A stretch of 10,085 bases of DNA, taken from assembly GCA_913064925.1 (NCBI GenBank), contig CAJYBN010000097.1:1-10085 (forward strand), written 5' to 3'. A program made the translations under genes and the position numbers. This document shows, one piece after another, positions 1 to 7,542 of this stretch (its first letter is position 1; every line of letters begins with the position of its first letter). This stretch comes from an uncultured Peptococcaceae bacterium (GTDB lineage: Bacteria > Bacillota > Desulfotomaculia > Desulfotomaculales > Desulfallaceae). Under the pieces are notes generated by a model. That model saw only the letters and a list, made by a program, of their open reading frames with translations, was not told where the DNA came from and ran no database searches.

Positions 1-2539
1 CGGCTTCGCGCACGCGCCGGGCCACCCCGGTGCCGCCGAAACCCGTCCAGGTGGCGGGGGTGTCGCCCCCGGCCTCTCGCTTGCGGCAGGTCAGGAAGAT
101 GGAACTAACAGGTGCTGCCATGTTCTTGTGATGAATGTCTACCTGTGATTCTGATTCGATAGGCATACATGCGGTAATCGTCCAACCGCTCTCGATAATC
201 GAACGCGTTAGTGCTTCCCAGGCTTCCTGGGTCTTATGGGTGAACATGATGGTCATAATGCCGTCATCCTTAAGAACGCGGCGGCACTCAGCGAAAATCT
301 CGCCCATCAGGCGCTCGTACTCCCGTGCCGCCCCGGCGGCGGACCCGTCCCGCGCCGGATTGGCTACGGCCTCGTCCGTCTTGTTTGTAAGTCGCCGGCG
401 AAAGATGTCCGGATAGAGATCATTAAGAGTGCGCCGCTGCCAGACGTAGAAGTAATCGGACAGCTCCGCGTACTGGACGTTGTTGTAATAGGGCGGGTCG
501 ATACATACGAGGTCTACTGAACGTTCAGGCAAATCCAAGTGGGCGGCGGTACCGCAGCGGATTTTCACTGGGGGCGCTTCGGTCCCGTTGAGCCTGTCAT
601 TTAGAGGCTGCACTAATTCAGCAATTTTAGCATAAGCATCCATTACCTGAGATAATGCCCATGAAGCCCCCGAGCTAGGCCCAGATAGAATAAGCTCACC
701 AAAGGTCCATTTAACTGAATAATCGTGGCGTGTAAAAGTATGCGCTATAACCCCTCTCGACGCATGCCAGAGAGTCTGTCTGCTATTATAGTCAATAACC
801 TTATCGATTACAAACTGAAGGTATGTAACCACGGCGCGGCCGCGGTCCTCGCCGAGTTCCCGGAGGATTTCAGGCTTGAGGCGGTTCAGCTCTTCCACCA
901 GAATAAGGTGCCCCAGTAGCTGGCGCGGGGTAAACATGTCGCACCAGCGCGTCATGCCGTAGGTGACCGGTCGCATGTCGTTACCTTCCGGAAATCGCTC
1001 AGTGGGGATAAGCCCCTGCCGCTCCCATTCAGGCCAGCGTTCCCGGAGGCGCTGTTCGGCCTCGGCCAGGGCTTGCAGGTCGCGGTCGCTGGGCGGCCGG
1101 AAAAAGCGGACTTTCTCCGTCTTGATTTCGCCGGCCCGCTCGCCGCTTCTGTAACGCTGCGGCCTGCCGTTTTTATCAATTTTGGGCTGGTAACGCACGG
1201 CCACCACGCAGTAAAGCCGGTCTTGCCACCTGCCGTGCGGCGATTCGCCCCGCGCCTGGGCTTTGATTTCTTCGGCGGAGATGGCCTGGCGGCAGTGCAC
1301 GCACGTTCCGACGCCGCCGCTAACCGTGGCGTAGTTGGGGTCTTCGCCGCTCGGCCCCCGGCTGCCCTTGACGCGGTAGGTCTCAAACCGCACCTTGCCG
1401 CCCCTCGATTGGCCGTCCGTGACGATGCGCACGCCCCACTTTTCGCCTTCCTTGGACAGCCAGCAGGTGTTCAACAGGGGCGCCTCGCCGCCGCAATGGG
1501 GACAGGTCACCTGGCGACAATAGATTAGCCCTACTTGATCCTGCTCAGGCCCATCGAACTGGGAAACGAGTTCCTGGCAATTAATGCAGTGTTTCCTAAG
1601 ATGTTCGAGTTCCTGTTTGGGGAGCGGAGAAAACGGCGTCACGTCAGCCATCTGCTGCTCGACGCATGAAACCAGCCGGTTGCCCCATTTCTTGAGGTCG
1701 TCGATAAGATCAAGACCAAACCTTGCGGGATAATCAAGCGTGGCATAAAGGATCACCACAGCGACAGGGTTTAGCTCGTTCGCAATGACACTGTGTCCGA
1801 GGCGCATGGCCTCAAACGGAATGGACCCGCCGCCGGCCGTGGGATCGAGCACCGTCAGCATTTCACTCATTGAGGCCGGATGGTGAGCATAAGCTCGACC
1901 ATAGGCGTACAGGTCTTCGGCGTCCCATTTGAGGATAGATCCCAAAATGCTTTTCACGCGTTCCGACTTAGCAAATTCAATCCTCTCGTTCACATGGGCC
2001 GGGTCCGCAGCCACGCGCTGGACTTGAAGACGTTCGCCCTTTTTTGGCCAAGGCTCCGGCAACGGTTGAGACTCCCGGGCCCAACGGGCGATTACCGGAT
2101 GGCCATAAAGGCCCGGGTCGGCGCCACACAGTTTCCGGATAACATTCCGGTTCTTGTCTCGCCGTTCCTGTTCCTTCTCCAGTGCCCAGAGGGTCGCATC
2201 ATCGACCGGCAACCACTCGGACCCTGATTTGTCGGTTTTCACGCGATCGAGTAGCCGTCCGGTAAGCGTCCACGGCTGCCCGTTAACCAGTGCCTGCACC
2301 TTTTCAATGCCCAATCGCCGGAGGAACCAGTCCGGGTCCGTGCCGGCGGGCAGCAAGGAACCGAGTATGGCGGCGCGGCTGGGCGTCAGCGGGCGCCGCG
2401 CCCACCAGACGTGCAGAAAATATAGCGGTGGGAGGGCGGAACTGGCACCGCGCTCCCGCTGGGTCTCGGCGCCCACCTGGTGGCAGGGAAAGCCCGCCTC
2501 AATGAGGCGGGTGTCAGTTCTAGCTTTGTTTTGCGGCAT
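1..2539 (-). CDS. DUF1156-family adenine-specific DNA methylase with Zn-ribbon insert (3' end off the window)
   Basis: Probable AdoMet-dependent DNA N6-adenine methyltransferase (COG1743/DUF1156 type) of a defence cassette. I read the frame codon by codon from ATG 2539 to the left edge: 846 codons, no stop, so the C-terminus is missing. A Shine-Dalgarno AGGGGAG lies just upstream of the ATG. Residues 43-59 (HVWWARRPLTPSRAAIL) match the DUF1156 N-terminal signature. Motif I is LDPTAGGGSIPFEAM from residue 231, and catalytic motif IV is DPPYYNN at 681-687. Between them, where alpha-class enzymes carry target recognition, lies a Cys-rich insert: C318-x2-C321, C341, C346-x2-C349, C359, and C413-x2-C416. 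The gene starts 18 nt after the 203-aa gene ends, so it is the third gene of the operon. By family knowledge it probably marks host DNA for a linked restriction-like activity. Target site and activity are not visible here. Confidence 0.93.
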   Translation of the reverse strand, partial: MPQNKARTDTRLIEAGFPCHQVGAETQRERGASSALPPLYFLHVWWARRPLTPSRAAILGSLLPAGTDPDWFLRRLGIEKVQALVNGQPWTLTGRLLDRVKTDKSGSEWLPVDDATLWALEKEQERRDKNRNVIRKLCGADPGLYGHPVIARWARESQPLPEPWPKKGERLQVQRVAADPAHVNERIEFAKSERVKSILGSILKWDAEDLYAYGRAYAHHPASMSEMLTVLDPTAGGGSIPFEAMRLGHSVIANELNPVAVVILYATLDYPARFGLDLIDDLKKWGNRLVSCVEQQMADVTPFSPLPKQELEHLRKHCINCQELVSQFDGPEQDQVGLIYCRQVTCPHCGGEAPLLNTCWLSKEGEKWGVRIVTDGQSRGGKVRFETYRVKGSRGPSGEDPNYATVSGGVGTCVHCRQAISAEEIKAQARGESPHGRWQDRLYCVVAVRYQPKIDKNGRPQRYRSGERAGEIKTEKVRFFRPPSDRDLQALAEAEQRLRERWPEWERQGLIPTERFPEGNDMRPVTYGMTRWCDMFTPRQLLGHLILVEELNRLKPEILRELGEDRGRAVVTYLQFVIDKVIDYNSRQTLWHASRGVIAHTFTRHDYSVKWTFGELILSGPSSGASWALSQVMDAYAKIAELVQPLNDRLNGTEAPPVKIRCGTAAHLDLPERSVDLVCIDPPYYNNVQYAELSDYFYVWQRRTLNDLYPDIFRRRLTNKTDEAVANPARDGSAAGAAREYERLMGEIFAECRRVLKDDGIMTIMFTHKTQEAWEALTRSIIESGWTITACMPIESESQVDIHHKNMAAPVSSIFLTCRKREAGGDTPATWTGFGGTGVARRVREA
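2493..2511. repeat. 19-bp near-perfect palindrome just inside the methylase gene
   Basis: CCCGCCTCAATGAGGCGGG has two exact 9-base arms around a single central base. It lies about 28-46 nt after the start codon of the minus-strand methylase gene (around residues 10-15). It could form a tight hairpin in the mRNA near the start, or be a protein-binding or modification site. It may also be a chance result of the codons for R-L-I-E-A. Confidence 0.45.
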
Positions 2540-2557
2540 GAGCTTTCTCCCCTTGTT

Positions 2558-3169
2558 TTACCTGCGCAACTTTTCAATCATATCAAGGACTGCCTTATCC
2601 CCGGGCTGGCCGCCGAGCATGATGCGCATGCCCGATCGCGCCCAGCGGCTGGCTGCCTCGCCGTATTGGGTGGCCCGCGTTAGCCAATACGCGGCCTCCT
2701 CGCGGCTGAAACGCTGCACGCGCCAGGCGATGAGTTCAACCCGGTCCATGTCCTTGACGCGTTCTTGCAGTTTGAAGATAAGCGACAGCTTGGCGCCCGC
2801 CTCCTCGTCGAGGGGCAGATTACCCCGGAACGTGATGCGCCCGTTTTTGATAAACCGTTGCAGGTCAAGCGGGATCCCGGCATCATCGCACACGCCGCCG
2901 ATAATTGTGCGGATCACGGGCAAACAGCGGCGCAGGGATTGGCCGTAAAGCAGCCCCCGGTCTCTCAGCACCCCTTTGCCCCGGGCTTTGCCCTTTTTTT
3001 GGGGTTCCTCCTCCGGGGAAAAGCGCTCTTTGACTACAAAGACGGGGACAGGTTTATCCTTATGCTCGGTTATGCGCAATACCCAGGGAGCATGCTCCAC
3101 CAAAGGCTGGATGCGGTGTTTAAAATCCCGCTGCAGTTCCCAACCGGTAGTTGACTTATTGTTTGTCAT
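2558..3169 (-). CDS. Conserved-looking 203-aa cassette protein of unknown function
   Basis: I do not recognise a named family with confidence. The protein is soluble, with no signal peptide, membrane segment, Walker motif or obvious nuclease motif. The N-terminal third looks like beta-rich sequence (VLRIT, VPVFVVKERF). Residues 51-68 form an acidic then Lys/Gly-rich linker (SPEEE, QKKGKARGKG). The C-terminal half is helical and ends in AYWLTRATQYGEAASRWARS followed by GMRIMLGGQPGD (about 161-191), which looks like the best conserved block. The ATG at 3169 has GAGG eight bases upstream. It sits 31 nt after the DUF499 gene and 18 nt before the methylase gene, so all three are surely co-transcribed. 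The likely role is an accessory subunit or adaptor of the DUF499/DUF1156 system, by position only. Confidence 0.85.
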   Translation of the reverse strand: MTNNKSTTGWELQRDFKHRIQPLVEHAPWVLRITEHKDKPVPVFVVKERFSPEEEPQKKGKARGKGVLRDRGLLYGQSLRRCLPVIRTIIGGVCDDAGIPLDLQRFIKNGRITFRGNLPLDEEAGAKLSLIFKLQERVKDMDRVELIAWRVQRFSREEAAYWLTRATQYGEAASRWARSGMRIMLGGQPGDKAVLDMIEKLRR

Positions 3170-3200
3170 TGGACACGCCTCACATAATGAGTATATTTAT

Positions 3201-6200
3201 TTATTCTTTTAACTCTTTAACGAATGGACAATTGTCATCGGGATCGTCAATTTCCAGGAAAACCTCGGTTTGTTCTCCTTTTTCTACGATTCCATCAAGT
3301 ACCTCGAAGAGTTCGCTAAGCGCTTTCATCGATTCCGGTGTAACGTCGGTCAGCTGGAGCCGTAATGTACCGCCTTCGGGCAGTGCAAGATCCACCAGGT
3401 CCATGCTGTTAATGGTGGATTTGGCGCCCTTGTTATAGATGCTGCCCAGCCTTCGCAGCAGCGGCAAGACTTTGTTGGCTGCTTCCCTGCCCTCAAGGAT
3501 GAACTTGCGTTGACCGGCAGTGACCCACCCCAGCTCGGCCGCTTTTGCCGGTGTGATAAGAACGTCGCCGGGCTGTGGGGTGTAAAGGGCTGCGTTTGTT
3601 CCATAAATTAGATCCGGCTTCTCTTTTTGATCTGGTTTGCCGCGAAAGGCAAAAAGGCGTTTGTTCTGAACGAGAGTCGCCACAGCTTCCTCCAGATCCT
3701 GAGATGGGACCTCGCCGTATTTCTCAGTACAGTTTTCTGTAACCTTTTGTACTGTAGCGATGCCGTCCCGCGCCACCGCATAAATTACGCCGTCCCGTAC
3801 TTTGGCCGGATCTACCTTTTGCGTTTCGGCCCAGCCGCGCTGTTTTGCACCCTGAGGGGTAATGAGCCCGTATTCCCCGGCTTCCAGGTTGATCCCCATG
3901 GGGATTTCGTTCTCCCGGTGGTAGAACTCGCCCGGCTTCACGCTATCCCCGGCGCCCATGCGAAAAACGCACCATATGCCTTTCTGGACGCCGGCCCGTA
4001 TAATCTGCTCTAATATTCCGGAATTCTCCAGCACCGGCCAGCTGCGCACGCAGCAGAAGTTTTCGCGCAGCTTGGCCAGGGTGATGGTGTCGCCGTGTTC
4101 GAAGAAAAGCTTGCTCAGGTTCAAAAGGTCGGATTGTGTTGTGTTGCGGCTGGTAAGAAGCTCACCATCCTCAATCAACACGTCACGGATTTGTTCGATG
4201 AAGGGCGCCCCGCCCTCGCCGCCGCCCGTCTTTATCTCTTTGCGCACGATGTGCCCTGCTGTTGAGGGGTAATAAAGGCTCGTATAGATGCTGGAGACTG
4301 CGGTTACCAGCGCCTGCTCGCGCTCCGCGTGCCGCTTCTTGAAGTCTTCGTCAACTAAGCGGCGGGGGTTGACGCCGTAACTCTGTGGCTTTTCGGCTAA
4401 AATGCGCATCGCCTTCACCTGGCGTGCGATTGTCTCAATACGCTGCCGGGCCTCCTGCGCCCGGGAGTTTTGGCCCGGGAAGAGCTCTTCCTGCTCGGCC
4501 ATGCCTTTTACGGTCACGGTTTCCGGGACAAGGAGAAAGATAAGGTTTTGCTGTTCGCGCGGCTTGTTCACGCCCTTGGTAGTCACCATGGCTTCAACAT
4601 CTATAGTCTCGCAGGTCAGCGAAACGACCCCGAGGACGGGCCTGCCTTTGCCGTCGGGAAGATGCTCCGGTATTGAGACGTCATGTTCGATGTGAAACAG
4701 GCCCGAGCCTTCTGTTACGATCTTGCGTGCCGTTGCCTCAAGCAGCTCTTTCACCTGGCTTGCGTTCAACGTCTTGCGGATTCTGGCGAGGACGCTGTTG
4801 ATGGTCGGTTCATCACTGGCATAATATTTCCCTTGCTCATACCGGAGATAAAAGGCGCTTTTGTCAATTTCCTCGAGGGCCGTGCGTACCTGCGGCGGCG
4901 TAAGACCGGGAAAGGATACACAAAACAGTGCTTCAGATTCATAGAGGCCGAAGATTTTGGCATCCAGGCCCTCTTGGCGGCCGACCAGGCTGTGCAGAAA
5001 GACAGTTTTCCACGTATACTCGTAAAGGGGATGGCCCTCCGGGTGCGGGTTGTTCCGGTCGGCCAGTTCCGCGTTGCTGCGGCCGCCCTCGATGGTGCCG
5101 GTGTCGACGCCGCCGACATCGGCGTTGAGGACGAACAGCAAGTCCGAGCTGCCCGTACGGCCTAGGATCTCGTTAACTACGCGCTCGGAGCGCAGGTCCA
5201 GGTGGCAGGCGTGGATCATCGGCACGGCTTGCTGTTTTTGCCACAGGCTGCGCACAGCAAGGGCAAGCACCCTGAGGACGCCGCGCGTGCCCTGGAAGTT
5301 TTCGGCATTGGCCAGCTTCTTGTTGAGAAAGTCGACAAGTGTGGGATGAAACGGGTAGGTGGCGATCATCCGGTCCATAAAGCTTTCATGGGAGGCCTCT
5401 TCCGGTAACAAGGCGGCGTTCCGGCGATACATGCGCATGTATTCCTCGGCGGCAGCCCTGGCGGCGTTGCGGTTTACGGAAATAAAAAGCCGTTTGGCCA
5501 GTACGGACGAAATTTCCGCTGCCTGCACCGGCGTGATTTGTACGGCATCACGGGCTACCACGCTGGCCACGCCCTGCACGGCTTTTTCACCGATCCCCAA
5601 AGCGTCGTCCTCGCTGACATCCTCACCGCGCACCTGGCTGATGAGTTTGGCCAGGCGCTCCGTCTGTTTGGCAAAGGCGTCTGTCGCGCTGGCAAGCGTG
5701 AGCACGACGGCAATCCCGGGGTGGTTGCGGGCGTAACCGTGCAGCGCCATCAAAAAGGCGGCAAGCTGGCTGGCACCGTCGGGCCGGGCCGCTTCAAGCC
5801 GTGCCGCGTACTGGGCCAGTTCGTCCAGCATTATGATGGCTTTGCGGCCGTTGAATACGCGGTCGAAATATGTCCTGCCGGGCGCGGCATGGGAGTTGGC
5901 CTCGTCTTCAACCTCGCGGTAAAGACTCTCTCCGCCGATTTGGTAGGCTATTTCACCCCAGAGAGTATACGGTACTAACGCTTCTCCTTTGGGTTTATGT
6001 ACTGGTATTTCGTCGCCGGCCACGCCAACGACAGCGATGGAGCCGGGTTCGGGGAGCAGCCCCGGGTCCAGAAAATCCTGAATGATCCCCCGCAGCTTTG
6101 TACCTTTATGGGCAATGTGCGTGCAAGCGATCAGCGTGTGGGTTTTACCGCCTCCAAAAGCTGTCTCCAAGCGGTGGATAGCCGGTACGGTCATGTCACC

Positions 6201-6425
6201 GGCGATTCGACCGAAGACCTCCGCCAATGCTAAGCGGAGGCCTTGGGTCGGGTAGGTGGCTTCCCGGAAAAAGAGTTCTGCGTTGGTATAAATGCTGTCG
6301 ATAACGCCCCGGCCGCTGCGATAATACTCAATAATCGGGCTCAGCGACGCCGTGAAAACCTCGGGGTTAAACGTGCCCGCCAGAATTTCGGGTCGCGGCT
6401 CACAAGTATTCAATACCGATTGCAC
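3201..6425 (-). CDS. DUF499-family AAA+ ATPase, defence cassette
   Basis: Large P-loop ATPase of 1074 aa. Walker A is ETAFGGGKTH (residues 87-96, K94). Walker B is AIIMLDEL (196-203, D201-E202). A sensor-1-like strand VVLTLAS follows at 240-246. The long remainder (about 260-1074) is largely helical and ends with an acidic tail. Length and motif layout fit DUF499 (COG1483-type ATPases), a family found with DNA methylases in defence islands and related to the PglY/BrxC ATPases of Pgl/BREX. Hallmark BREX genes such as pglZ are not in this window, so I do not call it BREX. The start is GTG 6425: AGGAGG lies eight bases upstream, which is excellent. It is first in the operon, behind the promoter at 6531-6559. 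The likely role is ATP-driven remodelling or DNA sensing for the methylase/effector complex (inference). Confidence 0.92.
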   Translation of the reverse strand: MQSVLNTCEPRPEILAGTFNPEVFTASLSPIIEYYRSGRGVIDSIYTNAELFFREATYPTQGLRLALAEVFGRIAGDMTVPAIHRLETAFGGGKTHTLIACTHIAHKGTKLRGIIQDFLDPGLLPEPGSIAVVGVAGDEIPVHKPKGEALVPYTLWGEIAYQIGGESLYREVEDEANSHAAPGRTYFDRVFNGRKAIIMLDELAQYAARLEAARPDGASQLAAFLMALHGYARNHPGIAVVLTLASATDAFAKQTERLAKLISQVRGEDVSEDDALGIGEKAVQGVASVVARDAVQITPVQAAEISSVLAKRLFISVNRNAARAAAEEYMRMYRRNAALLPEEASHESFMDRMIATYPFHPTLVDFLNKKLANAENFQGTRGVLRVLALAVRSLWQKQQAVPMIHACHLDLRSERVVNEILGRTGSSDLLFVLNADVGGVDTGTIEGGRSNAELADRNNPHPEGHPLYEYTWKTVFLHSLVGRQEGLDAKIFGLYESEALFCVSFPGLTPPQVRTALEEIDKSAFYLRYEQGKYYASDEPTINSVLARIRKTLNASQVKELLEATARKIVTEGSGLFHIEHDVSIPEHLPDGKGRPVLGVVSLTCETIDVEAMVTTKGVNKPREQQNLIFLLVPETVTVKGMAEQEELFPGQNSRAQEARQRIETIARQVKAMRILAEKPQSYGVNPRRLVDEDFKKRHAEREQALVTAVSSIYTSLYYPSTAGHIVRKEIKTGGGEGGAPFIEQIRDVLIEDGELLTSRNTTQSDLLNLSKLFFEHGDTITLAKLRENFCCVRSWPVLENSGILEQIIRAGVQKGIWCVFRMGAGDSVKPGEFYHRENEIPMGINLEAGEYGLITPQGAKQRGWAETQKVDPAKVRDGVIYAVARDGIATVQKVTENCTEKYGEVPSQDLEEAVATLVQNKRLFAFRGKPDQKEKPDLIYGTNAALYTPQPGDVLITPAKAAELGWVTAGQRKFILEGREAANKVLPLLRRLGSIYNKGAKSTINSMDLVDLALPEGGTLRLQLTDVTPESMKALSELFEVLDGIVEKGEQTEVFLEIDDPDDNCPFVKELKE

Positions 6426-6521
6426 AAATTCACCCTCCTCTCATTTCCAGCTCGTTACGCAATTTCGCTCGTTAGTAAATTGGGGTTGATTAAAACAGTG
6501 CTATAAGGCTGCACAAAATGA

Positions 6522-6551
6522 TGGACACGCATTGTATTTTTGGCATATAAT
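6522..6551 (+). promoter_or_regulatory. Sigma-A-type promoter toward the response regulator
   Basis: TGGACA (6522-6527), an 18-base spacer, then perfect TATAAT (6546-6551). Transcription would start near 6558, leaving a leader of about 226 nt before the TTG start at 6784. It occupies the same DNA as the opposing operon promoter, so polymerase cannot use both at once. Confidence 0.6.
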
Positions 6552-6559
6552 TTGGTCAA
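6531..6559 (-). promoter_or_regulatory. Sigma-A-type promoter of the DUF499-methylase operon
   Basis: On the minus strand TTGACC (6554-6559) is followed after exactly 17 bases by TACAAT (6531-6536). Each hexamer is 5/6 to consensus at ideal spacing. Transcription would start near 6524, giving a leader of about 100 nt before GTG 6425. Confidence 0.7.
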
Positions 6560-6584
6560 GAAAATCAACTGCCAGGTTTCTTGA
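6556..6584. repeat. Inverted repeat at the divergent promoters (possible operator)
   Basis: TCAAGAAA (6556-6563) and TTTCTTGA (6577-6584) are exact reverse complements separated by 13 bases. The left arm overlaps the -35 box of the minus-strand promoter and the predicted start of the plus-strand transcript. This is an ideal place for a regulator to act. As RNA it would be a 5'-terminal hairpin of the response-regulator leader. Confidence 0.5.
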
Positions 6585-6727
6585 ATAATGGAGATTATAA
6601 CCGATTCGTTAAAAGACAAGCAAAATCCTACCGGTAAAAGATAATCTTACCCTATATTCCTCTATTTCTTCACAATTATATGGCAAACCAGTGTGATTAA
6701 GTGGCATTTCCCAAGGAAACCTACAAA

Positions 6728-6766
6728 TTCGCTTGGCTCGGGAAGCCCCTTCCTGAGCCAAGCGAA
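6728..6766 (+). promoter_or_regulatory. Stable leader hairpin abutting the response-regulator Shine-Dalgarno
   Basis: Twelve exact paired bases, TTCGCTTGGCTC (6728-6739) with GAGCCAAGCGAA (6755-6766), extend inward by a G-U and four more pairs to a five-base loop (6745-6749). The 3' arm touches the ribosome binding site GGGAGGGG (6767-6774). There is no U-run, so it is not a classic terminator. It could control ribosome access, protect the mRNA, or bind protein as DNA. Confidence 0.6.
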
Positions 6767-6783
6767 GGGAGGGGTAGTTCACC

Positions 6784-7542
6784 TTGAACCGCGGAAAGAA
6801 ATCCATCCTCCTAGTGGAAGATTCCACGTTAACCAGGTTTTCACTAAAAAAAGTTCTCGAGAATGACGATTACGAGGTTGAAGAAGCGAGCAGTGGAGAA
6901 GAAGCGCTGGTTAAAATAAGAGAAAAACTTGACCCGTTCGATCTCGTTATTGTTGATATTTACCTGCCGGGTATTGATGGTCTGACCACGATAGAAAAAA
7001 TAAAGAAAATGCCCAGTTACCGGTATGTGCCGGTAATGATCCTGACAGCCGACACAAAGCTGTCAACGGTCAAGAAGGCTATCGAAACGGGTGTCGTGGA
7101 ATATGTAAGCAAGCCCTTTGCTACTAAAGAGTTGCTTCAGCGGGTGGAAAAGCTTATCGGGCGCAACGAAAAAGACCCCTGGGAAATATTAGAGAAAGTG
7201 CTCCGGCTGGAAACCAACCGGGCCAAAAGGGGAGGAACGAAATATGCTCTTCTCCTGGCGCAAAGGAAGTCTTTCGGGAAGGCAAGCATGTCGGACATAA
7301 AGAGGCGCCTGGAAAGAAGACTGCGAGAAATAGACGAGGTGGTGGCAGTTGACGATAACCTTGTGACGCTGGTGCTTCCCTTGACAGGCCCGGAGGGAAC
7401 AGCCGTGGTAATTAAAAAATTTCAGGAATGGGTGACAGAAAAAGGGTGGTGCTTTGGCGCAGCGGTATATCCGGAAGATGGCGAGGACGGCAAAGAGCTG
7501 CTCAAGCGCGCTCGGGAACGCTTACTTAAAGAAACAGTTTAA
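6784..7542 (+). CDS. Response regulator: CheY-like receiver plus degenerate GGDEF-like domain
   Basis: Cytoplasmic signalling protein of 252 aa. Residues 6-126 form a complete receiver domain: acidic pair E12-D13, phospho-acceptor D58 in VIVDIYLPG, T88 in ILTAD, and K110 in SKPF. It should therefore accept phosphate from a histidine kinase, which is not in the window. Residues about 130-252 follow the pattern of a GGDEF domain (LRRLREIDEVV-like helix, DDNLVTLVLP where GG[D/E]EF would be, and AAVYPEDGEDGKELLKRARERL at the end), but the GGDEF signature is gone. A diguanylate cyclase activity is therefore unlikely, and it may be a binding or dimerisation module. No DNA-binding domain is visible. 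The start is TTG 6784: GGGAGG lies upstream, no ATG is near, and the receiver begins at the right place. It is divergent from the defence operon and followed by a terminator at 7684. Confidence 0.9.
   Translation: MNRGKKSILLVEDSTLTRFSLKKVLENDDYEVEEASSGEEALVKIREKLDPFDLVIVDIYLPGIDGLTTIEKIKKMPSYRYVPVMILTADTKLSTVKKAIETGVVEYVSKPFATKELLQRVEKLIGRNEKDPWEILEKVLRLETNRAKRGGTKYALLLAQRKSFGKASMSDIKRRLERRLREIDEVVAVDDNLVTLVLPLTGPEGTAVVIKKFQEWVTEKGWCFGAAVYPEDGEDGKELLKRARERLLKETV

Noticed and set aside
2154..2948. 264-codon plus-strand frame over the methylase and 203-aa genes
   Set aside because: Arg/Ser/Pro-rich shadow of two genes with strong evidence on the other strand.
4478..4491. 14-bp palindrome GGAAGAGCTCTTCC inside the ATPase gene (another at 3892-3905)
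   Set aside because: Short, loop-free, inside coding sequence and explained by ordinary codons.
3201..6425. Calling the cassette BREX or DISARM
   Set aside because: The ATPase is related to PglY/BrxC, but no PglZ phosphatase, DrmA/B helicase or PLD nuclease is present in the window.
3627..6506. Many plus-strand reading frames of 60-160 codons opposite the DUF499 gene
   Set aside because: They mirror codon use of the 1074-aa ATPase, lack ribosome binding sites and show no domain motifs.
6609..6827. 72-codon minus-strand frame in the divergent region
   Set aside because: It runs antisense through the leader hairpin and the response-regulator start, with no ribosome binding site and no recognisable sequence.
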